A stretch of 64,000 nt of DNA from Marinobacter nanhaiticus D15-8W. GTDB lineage: Bacteria > Pseudomonadota > Gammaproteobacteria > Pseudomonadales > Oleiphilaceae. Shown one piece after another: positions 52,628 to 60,892 of the stretch (position 1 is the stretch's first letter; each line of letters begins with the position of its first letter). A program made the position numbers and the translations under genes. The DNA lies in contig NZ_AP028878.1 of the NCBI RefSeq assembly GCF_036511935.1, forward strand, positions 2,604,001 to 2,668,000, in the 5' to 3' direction. The notes beneath the pieces are model-generated. The model worked only from the letters and a program-made list of their open reading frames with translations, was not told the origin of the DNA and searched no databases.

Positions 52628-54884
52628 TCGGTCCGATGGCGTCACCCTCCGGCAAGATCTCACCAACAATCGTTGTGTGACGATAACCAAGGGCAACCAG
52701 TGCGGCCACCGCATCGTCGGCACGCTCAGCGGGCACACTGGCCAGCAAGCCACCCGAGGTCTGGGGATCGAAGGCCAGCGGGTAACGTGAATGCTTTATG
52801 GCGTCTTCCTGATTGTTGATTGCACGACGCAAACGGACATTTGCAGGTTGTAGCGAGCTGAGGATGCCGGCTGCAACCGTTTCCTCGGCGCCAGGCAGCA
52901 AGGGCAGACGATCCAGCTCGATCCGGGCATCCACACCTGACGGACGGGTCATTTCCACCAGGTGGCCAACCAAGCCGAACCCGGTGATGTCGGTGCAAGC
53001 CGTCGCACCGTGCGCACGTAGGCATTCGGCGGCTTTCTGGTTGGACTGGGCCATCGAGATAAGGGCAGTATCAATCCAACGGCCATCGGCCTTGAGCTGG
53101 GCATGGGCTGCGAAGAGGGTGCCCGTGCCCAATGGCTTGGTCAGGATCAGCACGTTACCCGGCTGCATCCCGCCTTTCTTCAATACCGTATCCGGATCGA
53201 TCAGCCCGTTGACGGCAAAACCAAGCGCCAGTTCCTGGCCTTCTCCGGTATGACCGCCGACCAGCGCGCAACCGGCTTCGTTCAGGGCCTCGACAGCACC
53301 GGACATCATCTGGAAGACGGTATCTTCGACCTTTGATTCCAATCCCGGGGGAACCGTAGCCACCGCCGTCGCGGTCTGCGCTTCAGCACCCATGGCGAAC
53401 AGATCGCTGAGGCTATGAACGGCGGCAATACGCCCAAACAGGTAAGGATCGTCGATAAAGGCACGGAAGAAATCCACGCTGTGCACCAGGGCCTTGTCAG
53501 GTGGAATGCGCATGACCGCCGCATCGTCAGGATCATGCAGGCCGACCAGCACATCGTCCCGTTGGACTGTGGTAAGGCGTCCGATCGCCCGGCTTAGCAC
53601 AGAGGCGCCCACCTTGGCGCCGCAGCCTCCACATCGCATGGCGATTGCCGAAAGCGCCTGGGCAGCTTCCTCGCCCTGGAGCGCGACTTCAGGTTGCCCT
53701 GTCTTTCCGGATTCCGCGTCCATGGCTGGCAGGTCGTTGAACTTGCTCATGAAGCGTCGGTCGATCCAGTCTTTCCAGCGCCATACCCAATTGCCCTCGA
53801 AACCGAGGCCTCCCCGCGAAGCGACGGCGTGGCGGTCGCCGGTACTGATCAGTGCCAGCCAATGCTTTTGTGGGCGGAAAGGCCTCGGCGACTTGCCAGT
53901 AACAATCCGCCTCAGGTTTGTTGCCAGCGGCGGGCCCTGCCGCACAGCCATCACACCGGCTTTTTCCCGGGGGTGATTGATCATCGTCGCAATATCCCCG
54001 GCGGCAAAGACCCGCTCGTCGCTGAGGGACTGCAGGGTATCCCCAACCTCGATAAAGCCATCCTTATCAAGATCGAGCCCTGTTTCGGCAAGCCAAGGAG
54101 CGCCTCCTGCGCTGGTCACCCAAAGAATTTCGTCGGCGGGGTAGCGCTGGCCGTCGGCACAGACCAGGGCGTGATCCTCAACGGCCGTAATCCGACTCTG
54201 CTGATGCACCTGCACGCCGCGTTCCCGTAAGACCCGCTCAAACCGACGTTGTACGCTGGGCGCGTGCGTGGGGAGTATCTGATTTCCGGCGGTAAACAGG
54301 TGATATTCCAGACCGTGTGCATCCAGCCCCATGGCCTCCAAATCTCGCTTGAGCCGATACTGCATGGCCAGAAGCAGCTCAACGCCTCCTGCGCCGCCGC
54401 CCACTACCACTATGCGCAAGTCTCCATGATCCCGCTCGATACGGTCCAGCAACGACACCCATCGTTCATTGAACAGGCTGATCGGTTTGACCGGCGTGGT
54501 CATCTCCGCAGCGCCGGGCACCTGCGAGACCTGCGGCGTCGCCCCGATGTTTATCGACAGGTAGTCGTACGCCACGGCTGGGCGGGATTTACACAGAACC
54601 TGCTGCCCGTCGCGATCCAGGCCGGCCACTTCATCATGGATAAATCGCGCGCCAGCAAACTCCGCCAATCGCCGCAGGTCGATGTGTATGTCGTCGTAGC
54701 TGTAATGCCCCGCCACATAGCCAGGCAACATGCCCGAGTAGGGCGTATGGGCATCGGGACTAATCAATGTAAGCCGAACGCCTGGAACCGGCTTCATGGC
54801 AAAACGTCGCAGTACGCCCACATGGCTGTGGCCGCCGCCGATGAGCACGATATCGCGAAGAACGGGTTGGCTGTTTTGCTTCAT
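52614..54884 (-). CDS. selD: Flavoprotein-selenide, water dikinase fusion (SelD/SenC)
   Basis: Makes selenophosphate from selenide and ATP. The 756-aa protein has an N-terminal NDH-2-like FAD/NAD(P) oxidoreductase (FAD site IVLIGGGHSHVGVL at 12-25, second dinucleotide motif VVVGGGAGGVELL at 159-171, AAGDIAT near 294-300). A C-terminal SelD domain begins at about 410. The SelD active site reads GGCGAK (419-424), i.e. catalytic Cys421 and Lys424; it is Cys, not selenocysteine. LVGGHTGEG and FDPQTSGGLL are SelD motifs. ATG 54884 is preferred because homology begins there, but 54941 is possible. Next to senB, it likely serves as SenC. Confidence 0.9.
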   Translation of the reverse strand: MKQNSQPVLRDIVLIGGGHSHVGVLRRFAMKPVPGVRLTLISPDAHTPYSGMLPGYVAGHYSYDDIHIDLRRLAEFAGARFIHDEVAGLDRDGQQVLCKSRPAVAYDYLSINIGATPQVSQVPGAAEMTTPVKPISLFNERWVSLLDRIERDHGDLRIVVVGGGAGGVELLLAMQYRLKRDLEAMGLDAHGLEYHLFTAGNQILPTHAPSVQRRFERVLRERGVQVHQQSRITAVEDHALVCADGQRYPADEILWVTSAGGAPWLAETGLDLDKDGFIEVGDTLQSLSDERVFAAGDIATMINHPREKAGVMAVRQGPPLATNLRRIVTGKSPRPFRPQKHWLALISTGDRHAVASRGGLGFEGNWVWRWKDWIDRRFMSKFNDLPAMDAESGKTGQPEVALQGEEAAQALSAIAMRCGGCGAKVGASVLSRAIGRLTTVQRDDVLVGLHDPDDAAVMRIPPDKALVHSVDFFRAFIDDPYLFGRIAAVHSLSDLFAMGAEAQTATAVATVPPGLESKVEDTVFQMMSGAVEALNEAGCALVGGHTGEGQELALGFAVNGLIDPDTVLKKGGMQPGNVLILTKPLGTGTLFAAHAQLKADGRWIDTALISMAQSNQKAAECLRAHGATACTDITGFGLVGHLVEMTRPSGVDARIELDRLPLLPGAEETVAAGILSSLQPANVRLRRAINNQEDAIKHSRYPLAFDPQTSGGLLASVPAERADDAVAALVALGYRHTTIVGEILPEGDAIGPISLV

Positions 54885-55258
54885 GGCGTTGACTTGACGG
54901 GTTGATTGGAACACCAACTGACCATAACGACGGCCTGGCATGAAAGAACGTGCGTAAAACGCTTTGATTTGCGCAGATTATGCTTGTTGTAGGGGCGTGC
55001 AGCGCTGTCGGGATGGTACCTGACATCCTGGCTGGCGCGCCAGTTGATATGCCCGACCGTCCGGGGATCGGGCCACGGTCAACGATTCATCAAAGTGCGA
55101 CCACGATAAATAGGTCTTGCCCAGCGCCTGATACATCACCAGAAGTGATGATAAGAATGTCGAAACAGAATTATTCCTGCGCTACATCACCATAAATAAT
55201 CACCCAACGACATGGTTTTCTCGGACATTCCGAGAATGACGCAAAAGGGAGTTGGGGA
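54885..55258. other. Divergent intergenic region with two palindromes
   Basis: 374 bases, AT-richer. A hairpin CATCAC..GTGATG is at 55134-55150 and a perfect dyad TTCTCGG-ACATT-CCGAGAA at 55218-55236, 22 bases before the kinase-like gene. No gene was seen. Confidence 0.6.
55218..55236. promoter_or_regulatory. Perfect palindrome before the kinase-like gene
   Basis: TTCTCGGACATTCCGAGAA has 7-bp arms and a 5-bp centre, with no T-run after it. An operator or 5'-UTR hairpin is likely. Confidence 0.55.
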
Positions 55259-56035
55259 ATGAATTCTACAGAGTGCTCTTCCTGGGACCATCTCAATTGC
55301 AAAGCGCCGTTGCCTCCGAATCATCAACGGTCGTCACACTGGTACAAGGCGAAGATCTCTGTAGGCACAGATCCGCAGGGCGAGAAAAAAATACTCAAAG
55401 CGTATCCCTCGCCAGGGTTTCCCATCAGATACTACTTCCTCGCCCTCGCTAACCGTGAATACAGGATGTTGAAGCGGGTTGAAGGGCTGCCATTCACGCC
55501 AATGGACGTGGGACGGGACCGACGCGAGGGGAATCTCATTTCTTACCAGTATATCGACGGACGTTCGATTAAAGCTGTGAGCAAAAGCGACACCATCCCG
55601 AAGGACTTCTTTCCCAAGCTATATTCCGCTGTCCTCGACTTGCACCAGCAGGGCACAGCCCACCTCGATCTGGGTAATTCGGGCAATATACTGGTCACAC
55701 GGAATGGCAATCCGGTCATCATCGACTTTGGATCAGCGTTCTCGCTGGAACGTCTCCCCGGATACCTGCAACGCTGGATGCGAAAGAAAGACCTGCTTGG
55801 GATGCTGAAACTCTGGCGGCGATTCGATAGAGAAACGATGCCTGCCTTTTTACTCGAGTATTACCGGCGTAACTACAAGAAGAATATTTACACCCCCAGG
55901 CGTTTCTACAAGGCGACAAAGAGACACTTGTTAAAAAGGCTTGCACGTCGCTCGGCAAGCAATGCGGACGATGCGGCAATCCTCAGAATCGTAGGGCTAT
56001 TTTTTGGACTCATGGTTTTGATTTCGCTCTGGTAG
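55259..56035 (+). CDS. Kinase-like membrane-tethered protein (RIO/LPS-kinase type), function unknown
   Basis: A 258-aa protein with a minimal protein-kinase fold. It has a probable ATP lysine in KKILKAYP (about 47), catalytic loop HLDLGNSGN at 135-143 and metal-binding DFG at 156-158. The loop form HxDLxxxN resembles LPS core (Waa/Kdo) or Bud32/RIO kinases and not Hanks kinases. The C-terminal 18 residues form one hydrophobic segment, preceded by a strongly basic stretch, consistent with inner-membrane attachment. Lower GC and more Lys/Tyr than its neighbours suggest it was acquired. GGGAGTTGGGGA precedes the ATG. Substrate unknown. Confidence 0.7.
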   Translation: MNSTECSSWDHLNCKAPLPPNHQRSSHWYKAKISVGTDPQGEKKILKAYPSPGFPIRYYFLALANREYRMLKRVEGLPFTPMDVGRDRREGNLISYQYIDGRSIKAVSKSDTIPKDFFPKLYSAVLDLHQQGTAHLDLGNSGNILVTRNGNPVIIDFGSAFSLERLPGYLQRWMRKKDLLGMLKLWRRFDRETMPAFLLEYYRRNYKKNIYTPRRFYKATKRHLLKRLARRSASNADDAAILRIVGLFFGLMVLISLW

Positions 56036-56177
56036 GTTCGGTGCATATGTACAGACCTCCCGGACCTGGTCATAGGCGAGTAGCTTGTGGGTTTGATATG
56101 GTCTGGGAATAGCGTGATGTCGGCGGTTTGTCATCGCAACCCTATGCCATTCATCCCAATGATTAGAGGTGTGCAAC

Positions 56178-57335
56178 ATGAGCCAATCCGCAATCCCGGA
56201 AACGATGAAAGCAATGGTGCTGACCGGCCATGGCGACGTGGACAAGCTGGTATATCGGGAGGATGTGCCCACGCCCAAACCTGGTCCCGGCGAGGTTTTG
56301 GTCAAGGTAACGGCGACCGCCAAGAACAATACGGACCGAAAGGCGCGTGAAGGCCTCTATCCCACGAAAGATAAGGGCGACGTCACCTCCTTTGCCATGG
56401 GCGGAGAACCCACCCTGACATTTCCTCGCATCCAGGGCGCCGATGTCGCAGGGCAGGTGGCCGCTGTGGGCGAAGGCGTCGATGAGAAACGGATCGGCGA
56501 GCGGGGCCTGCTGGATTTCAACATCTATCCGGATAAACGGCGCGATATCAACCTAACGCCGGACTACTACGGGCACGGTGCCGATGGCGGATTTGCCGAA
56601 TACATTGCGGTGCCTTCCGATCAATTCCACCACATACCCAACCCGGAGCTGGCAGATGCCGAATTGGCGGCGATGGGGATGTGCTCCTACCAAACGGCCT
56701 ACCACATGATGACCTCCGCGCGAGTCAAAGCCGGTGAGCGTGTCCTGGTGACCGGCGCCAGCGGTGGTGTCGGAACGGCCCTGATCCAGCTCTGCCGCAT
56801 CGTCGGCGCGACACCCTATGCGCTAAGCACGCCAAGTAAGGCCGAGTCTCTCAAAGCGCTTGGCGCCGAGGCTGTGTTGGACCGTTCCGATATGGGCCAG
56901 TTCGAGGAACGGGTGAAGGACGTCACCGGCGGCGCGCCATTCGATGCGGTGATGGATCTGGCCGGCGGCGAGATGACCAACCAGTTCATCGACGCGATGA
57001 TCTTCGACATGAAATCGCGCAAGGACTATCCGCGGCTGAGTATTGCCGGCGCCAGTGCGGACAATGTATCGGAGATCATGTGGACGCGGATCTACCTGTA
57101 TCAGGTACAGATATTCGGCGTATCCCACGGTACCCGCGAGGAAGCCGAACAATTGATGGACTGGATCCGGGGCGGCCAACTCAAACCCATCCTTCACGCG
57201 GCGTTCAAACTGTCCGATCTGCACGAGGCGGAGCGCTATTTTGTCACTCGGGGCAGCGGATACTTGGGGAAGATCGTGATCGTGCCCGAATCCGAGTGGG
57301 AAAAGCATGGGGCGCGATTCGCCCTGTCCTCTTAA
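56178..57335 (+). CDS. MDR-superfamily alcohol dehydrogenase/quinone oxidoreductase-like protein
   Basis: Medium-chain dehydrogenase of 385 aa. A GroES-like N-terminal domain (VLTGHGDVDKLVYREDVPTPKPGPGEVLVKV) precedes a Rossmann domain with VLVTGASGGVGTALIQLCRIVGA. The structural-zinc cysteine cluster is absent, so it is probably a zinc-independent NADPH oxidoreductase. ATG 56178 has AGAGG 8 bases upstream; a GTG 9 bases earlier is too close. It is a monocistronic unit. Confidence 0.85.
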   Translation: MSQSAIPETMKAMVLTGHGDVDKLVYREDVPTPKPGPGEVLVKVTATAKNNTDRKAREGLYPTKDKGDVTSFAMGGEPTLTFPRIQGADVAGQVAAVGEGVDEKRIGERGLLDFNIYPDKRRDINLTPDYYGHGADGGFAEYIAVPSDQFHHIPNPELADAELAAMGMCSYQTAYHMMTSARVKAGERVLVTGASGGVGTALIQLCRIVGATPYALSTPSKAESLKALGAEAVLDRSDMGQFEERVKDVTGGAPFDAVMDLAGGEMTNQFIDAMIFDMKSRKDYPRLSIAGASADNVSEIMWTRIYLYQVQIFGVSHGTREEAEQLMDWIRGGQLKPILHAAFKLSDLHEAERYFVTRGSGYLGKIVIVPESEWEKHGARFALSS

Positions 57336-57707
57336 CGGCAGGGTGTAAGTATATAGACAGGCTATCTGAGAGCGGGCATCCCGGGCGGCGACACGAACAC
57401 CTAGGCCAGATTCGATCCAATTCTCAAGACGGAAGCCAAAAGACCTTTTGTACAAGTGGGCACGTCTTCTGGCCTCGCATAGGTGTTATAAAGTAACAGC
57501 TGAGAATGGGCACCGAACCCTCTCTATCTATTTGTTAATGAAACTAGGGTAAAGTTGCCGACCAAGAAGCCACTTAAAGCAGTACGGCCATCGTTTGGTT
57601 GAAACGTTTGATCTGACGGGGCGTCGTCAGAAAGAACGCGCGGGAACCATGTAGGGTACTGGAAACAGGCAATCCTGGAAGATTGCCTGGCAGGTCTGAC
57701 TGAAGGC
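57336..57707. other. Convergent intergenic region
   Basis: 372 bases between the MDR gene and the cupin gene. It contains the terminator at 57667-57690. Otherwise I see no gene, repeat or operator. Confidence 0.6.
57667..57690 (-). terminator. Hairpin terminator of the cupin gene
   Basis: CAGGCAATC, a short loop and GATTGCCTG, followed on the reverse strand by TTT, about 20 bases after the cupin stop. Strong stem, weak T-run. Confidence 0.65.
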
Positions 57708-58151
57708 TTAATCTTTCTTGACCGGGCCTGCGAGGTAGACATCATCGGTTACCGCTTCGAACCAATCGACAGGTTTGCCGTCCTGCGCTTCCTGGATAGC
57801 CACGTGCTGCATCGCCGTCTTGTCCGTAGCGCCATGCCAGTGACGGCGTCCACAGTTGCACCAGATCAGGTCACCCGGACGAATCTCCGTCTTCGGACCA
57901 CCTTCGCACTGCGTCCAGCCTACGCCATCTGTAACCAGTAGAATCTGTCCCAACGGATGACTATGCCAATGGGTGCGTGCCCCGGGTTCAAAGTTGACGA
58001 CGGCGAGGCCTACGCGCGAAGGCTCGGGTGCACTGAACATGGTGTCGATACGGACATTGCCGGTAAAGGTTTCAGCGGGTCCCTCGATAGCCTCTGTAGA
58101 ACCGGCGCGCTGGATTTGCATATCTTCGGATGACTTATCGGACTCACTCAT
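57708..58151 (-). CDS. Small cupin-domain protein
   Basis: A 147-aa single-domain cupin. Metal ligands lie in HWHSHPLGQ (motif 1, His-x-His with a later Gln) and GRRHWHG (motif 2). Proteins of this kind are often paired with CMD or oxidoreductase genes and some are hydroxynitrile-lyase-like, but no activity can be assigned. ATG 58151 has GGAGG about 9 bases upstream. It is divergent from a LysR regulator that probably controls it. Confidence 0.8.
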   Translation of the reverse strand: MSESDKSSEDMQIQRAGSTEAIEGPAETFTGNVRIDTMFSAPEPSRVGLAVVNFEPGARTHWHSHPLGQILLVTDGVGWTQCEGGPKTEIRPGDLIWCNCGRRHWHGATDKTAMQHVAIQEAQDGKPVDWFEAVTDDVYLAGPVKKD

Positions 58152-58253
58152 GGAAAAGGCCTCCGTTAATTGGACGGTCACACATGTGATCCGTCATGGG
58201 GAAAGTTACCGCTAAACAAAAAGTAGCAAACATCGATTGAATAGATTAAGTGT

Positions 58254-58268
58254 TGAATTATAAATTCA
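58254..58268. promoter_or_regulatory. Palindrome between cupin and LysR genes
   Basis: TGAATTATAAATTCA has perfect 6-bp arms around ATA. It sits 21 bases before the LysR start in the shared divergent region, a candidate LysR binding site. Confidence 0.5.
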
Positions 58269-58288
58269 GCTTGAAGCGGAGCTTCATA

Positions 58289-59188
58289 ATGGTAAATCAC
58301 CACCTGGACGACCTGGCGGTTTTCGTGGCCGTTGGGCGCGAAGGCAATTTCACCAGGGCGGCGGCTCATCTCGGAGTTTCCCCGTCCGCTGTAAGTCAGA
58401 CCGTCCGGAGCCTGGAAGAACGCCTGGGCGTCCGTTTATTGACGCGTACGACACGCAGTGTGACTCGGACAGAAGCAGGGGAGAAGCTTTGGCGATCCAT
58501 AGCGCCGTTGCTGGACCAGATCGATGAGCATCTATCGGCGGTTGCCGATTACCGGGAACATCCGGCAGGAACGGTAAGGATAACGGCCGATGAGTTTGCC
58601 GTGCGCTTTATACTGTGGCCCAAACTCAAACCGTTACTGGATACCTATCCGGAAATTACGATTGAACTGACCACCGACTATGGCCTGACGGACATCGTTG
58701 CCGAACGGTTTGACGCAGGGGTGCGAGTGGGTGGTGTCATTGCCAATGATATGATCGCAATGCCCATCGCGCCACGAATGCGCCTGGTAACCGTCGCCTC
58801 GGCGGATTACCTCGCCCGGCACGCCGCGCCCCGGACGCCAGCGGAATTGACCGGTCACCGCTGTATTAACCTCCGCCTCCCGACCCAAGGTGGACTCTAT
58901 CCCTGGGAGTTCGGAAGCGGGGAACATGAATTCAGGGTTCGCGTTGACGGCCCGTTGATCATGAATAGCGTATTGCAGATTCTGCAGGGGGCCATCGAAG
59001 GGGTGGGCTTGGCCCAACTGCCCAATGGCCTGGTTCAGGACTACCTGGACCGTGGTGAGCTGGTTGAAGTCCTGCGGGAATGGTCCGAGCCCTTCGAGGG
59101 TTACCATCTCTACTATCCCAATAGACAGCAAACGGCGGCCTTTCGGGTCGTCCTTGATGCGCTGAAGTCCGGTGCTATTCAAGACTGA
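58289..59188 (+). CDS. LysR-family transcriptional regulator
   Basis: A 299-aa LTTR. The N-terminal winged helix-turn-helix spans about 5-62 (DDLAVFVAVGREGNFTRAAAHLGVSPSAVSQTVRSLEERLGVRLL), followed by TRTTRSVTRTEAGEKL and an effector domain of the CrgA/DmlR-like group. ATG 58289 has GGAG 7 bases upstream; a longer frame would run through the palindrome. The divergent cupin gene is the probable target. Confidence 0.87.
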   Translation: MVNHHLDDLAVFVAVGREGNFTRAAAHLGVSPSAVSQTVRSLEERLGVRLLTRTTRSVTRTEAGEKLWRSIAPLLDQIDEHLSAVADYREHPAGTVRITADEFAVRFILWPKLKPLLDTYPEITIELTTDYGLTDIVAERFDAGVRVGGVIANDMIAMPIAPRMRLVTVASADYLARHAAPRTPAELTGHRCINLRLPTQGGLYPWEFGSGEHEFRVRVDGPLIMNSVLQILQGAIEGVGLAQLPNGLVQDYLDRGELVEVLREWSEPFEGYHLYYPNRQQTAAFRVVLDALKSGAIQD

Positions 59189-59240
59189 ACGCCCGAAACC
59201 CCGGCTCTGGTAATGCCGGCTTGCACTTACCTTTTCTGAC

Positions 59241-60107
59241 TCAATCAGGAAACACCACTGTCCGGTTGCCGTGTAAAAATACCCGTTTCTCGATGTGATA
59301 ACGCACTGCCCGGGCCAGGGTCTGGCTCTCTATATCCTGACCTTTGGCCACCAGGTCCTCAGGGTAGTGGCCATGATCGACCGGTTGTACACCCTGGGTA
59401 ATGATGGGCCCCTCGTCGAGGTCGTCGTTGACGTAGTGGGCGGTTGCGCCAACCAGCTTAACTCCCTTTTCCCAGGCCTGATGATACGGCTTTGCGCCTT
59501 TGAAACCCGGCAGCAGTGAATGGTGGATATTGATGGCGCGGCCGTCCAGCCGAGCAGCCAGCTCCGGCGACAGGACCTGCATATAGCGCGCAAGCACGAC
59601 CAACTCACAGCGGTATTCCCGTATCAGTCGCCAGAGTTCGGTTTCCTGTTGGGGTTTGGTCTCCGCCGTAATGGGCAGGTGGAAATAGGGGATACCGTGC
59701 CAGTCCGCCAGGGGCTTCAGGTCAGGGTGATTTGACACGATAAGCGGTATGTCCATCGCCAGTTCGCCCTTGCGGAAACGGTAGAGCAGGTCGTTGAGGC
59801 AGTGATCAAATTTGGACACGAGGATAGCCACCCTCGGGCGATGATCGGGCGATGTGAGCTCCCACTGCATGTCAAACGGGGCAGCCCGATCCCCGAATAT
59901 CGAACGGAATCGCTCGAGGGAGTCCTCCCCCTTCAATGGACGCAGTTCAACGCGGATGCTGAAACTTTTCGTCGCACGATCGTCGTAGGAATTCATCGCG
60001 ACAACATAGTTTTCCGTTTCCGCCAGGGCGCGGGTGACCACGTCGACCGTACCCAGGCGGCTCGGACATTGGGCGGTGAATATCCATAGGTCTTCGTTGA
60101 TAGCCAT
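59241..60107 (-). CDS. purU: Formyltetrahydrofolate deformylase PurU
   Basis: Hydrolyses 10-formyl-THF to formate and THF. The 288-aa protein has an N-terminal ACT regulatory domain (about 1-85) and a formyltransferase-fold catalytic domain with VAILVSKFDHCLNDLLYR, INIHHSLLPGFKGAKPYHQAW and HYVNDDLDEGPIITQ. It is next to sarcosine oxidase genes, whose reaction loads THF with one-carbon units, so it would balance folate pools. It is transcribed with soxG after a 59-base gap. Confidence 0.94.
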   Translation of the reverse strand: MAINEDLWIFTAQCPSRLGTVDVVTRALAETENYVVAMNSYDDRATKSFSIRVELRPLKGEDSLERFRSIFGDRAAPFDMQWELTSPDHRPRVAILVSKFDHCLNDLLYRFRKGELAMDIPLIVSNHPDLKPLADWHGIPYFHLPITAETKPQQETELWRLIREYRCELVVLARYMQVLSPELAARLDGRAINIHHSLLPGFKGAKPYHQAWEKGVKLVGATAHYVNDDLDEGPIITQGVQPVDHGHYPEDLVAKGQDIESQTLARAVRYHIEKRVFLHGNRTVVFPD

Positions 60108-60166
60108 TGCGCTGTCTTTCCCGGAGTCAGGTCTTCTTTAACTGTTGCTTCGTCAGTAGGCGGGAT

Positions 60167-60892
60167 TCAGCCCGCCACAGTGCCAACGTCAGACCTATCG
60201 CCGACGTTTGTCCTTTCCGGCAATGGCGGCTCGCCGATAGAAAGGCCATATTCACCGGCAGCGTCGGCCAGCCATCGCCAGATGTAGTCGGCGAAACTGC
60301 GTCTTACGATGAATGCCCAGTCGTCATCGCCGAGACGACGCAATGTCGCCTGTGATTTGGCCAGCACGGTCGTTACGACTTTGCCGACCGGGAAATTACG
60401 GTCGTGAACGTCATAGGGGCAACTCTTCATGATGACCGACCTGGCCTCGGCTCCCGACAACCGGACGACAGTCTGGCCCCCGCCCACATTGATTACGGCA
60501 TAATGCCCATGAAGCTGAGTACGCAACTGGTGCTCCATAAGGAAAGCCTGGTCACCGGGTCCTATGAGTAGCCACTCGTCCGGCGTAATCCAGCTCAATG
60601 ACCAGTCATCGTTTTGGCTGCTTTGCAGCGGACCGGGCAGCTCGAACCCCGTTGCGGCCTTGACGCCTTTACGAAATTCCTCTGATTCTCCATTACCACG
60701 CAGGATCAGGTGGGTTTTCAGGGCGTCTTCCCACATGAAGACGCCAGCCCGCGTTGCTGTGTCCTCCGGCCTGGAAGGACGCATCTCGCAAAGCGGACTC
60801 CGGGCAGGCACGTCGGCAGCAGGTCGTTGGTCCATCAGGGCGACACCCGGCTTTGTGGCCTCGGTGATCGCGGCATGGTTGAGATCAGACAT
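60167..60892 (-). CDS. soxG: Sarcosine oxidase gamma subunit SoxG
   Basis: Accessory subunit (241 aa) of heterotetrameric sarcosine oxidase. SoxG blocks are SLSWITPDEWLLIGP, VINVGGGQTVVRLSGAEARSVIMKSCPYDVHDRNFPVGKVVTTVLAKSQATLRR and FIVRRSFADYIWRWLADAA. The ATG at 60892 lies just inside the end of soxA and is preceded by GGAGAG; a longer frame reading back into soxA is rejected. It is followed by purU. Confidence 0.92.
   Translation of the reverse strand: MSDLNHAAITEATKPGVALMDQRPAADVPARSPLCEMRPSRPEDTATRAGVFMWEDALKTHLILRGNGESEEFRKGVKAATGFELPGPLQSSQNDDWSLSWITPDEWLLIGPGDQAFLMEHQLRTQLHGHYAVINVGGGQTVVRLSGAEARSVIMKSCPYDVHDRNFPVGKVVTTVLAKSQATLRRLGDDDWAFIVRRSFADYIWRWLADAAGEYGLSIGEPPLPERTNVGDRSDVGTVAG

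Noticed and set aside
52614..54884. Selenocysteine codon in SelD
   Set aside because: The active-site position is a normal cysteine codon (GGCGAK), and no in-frame TGA or SECIS hairpin was seen.
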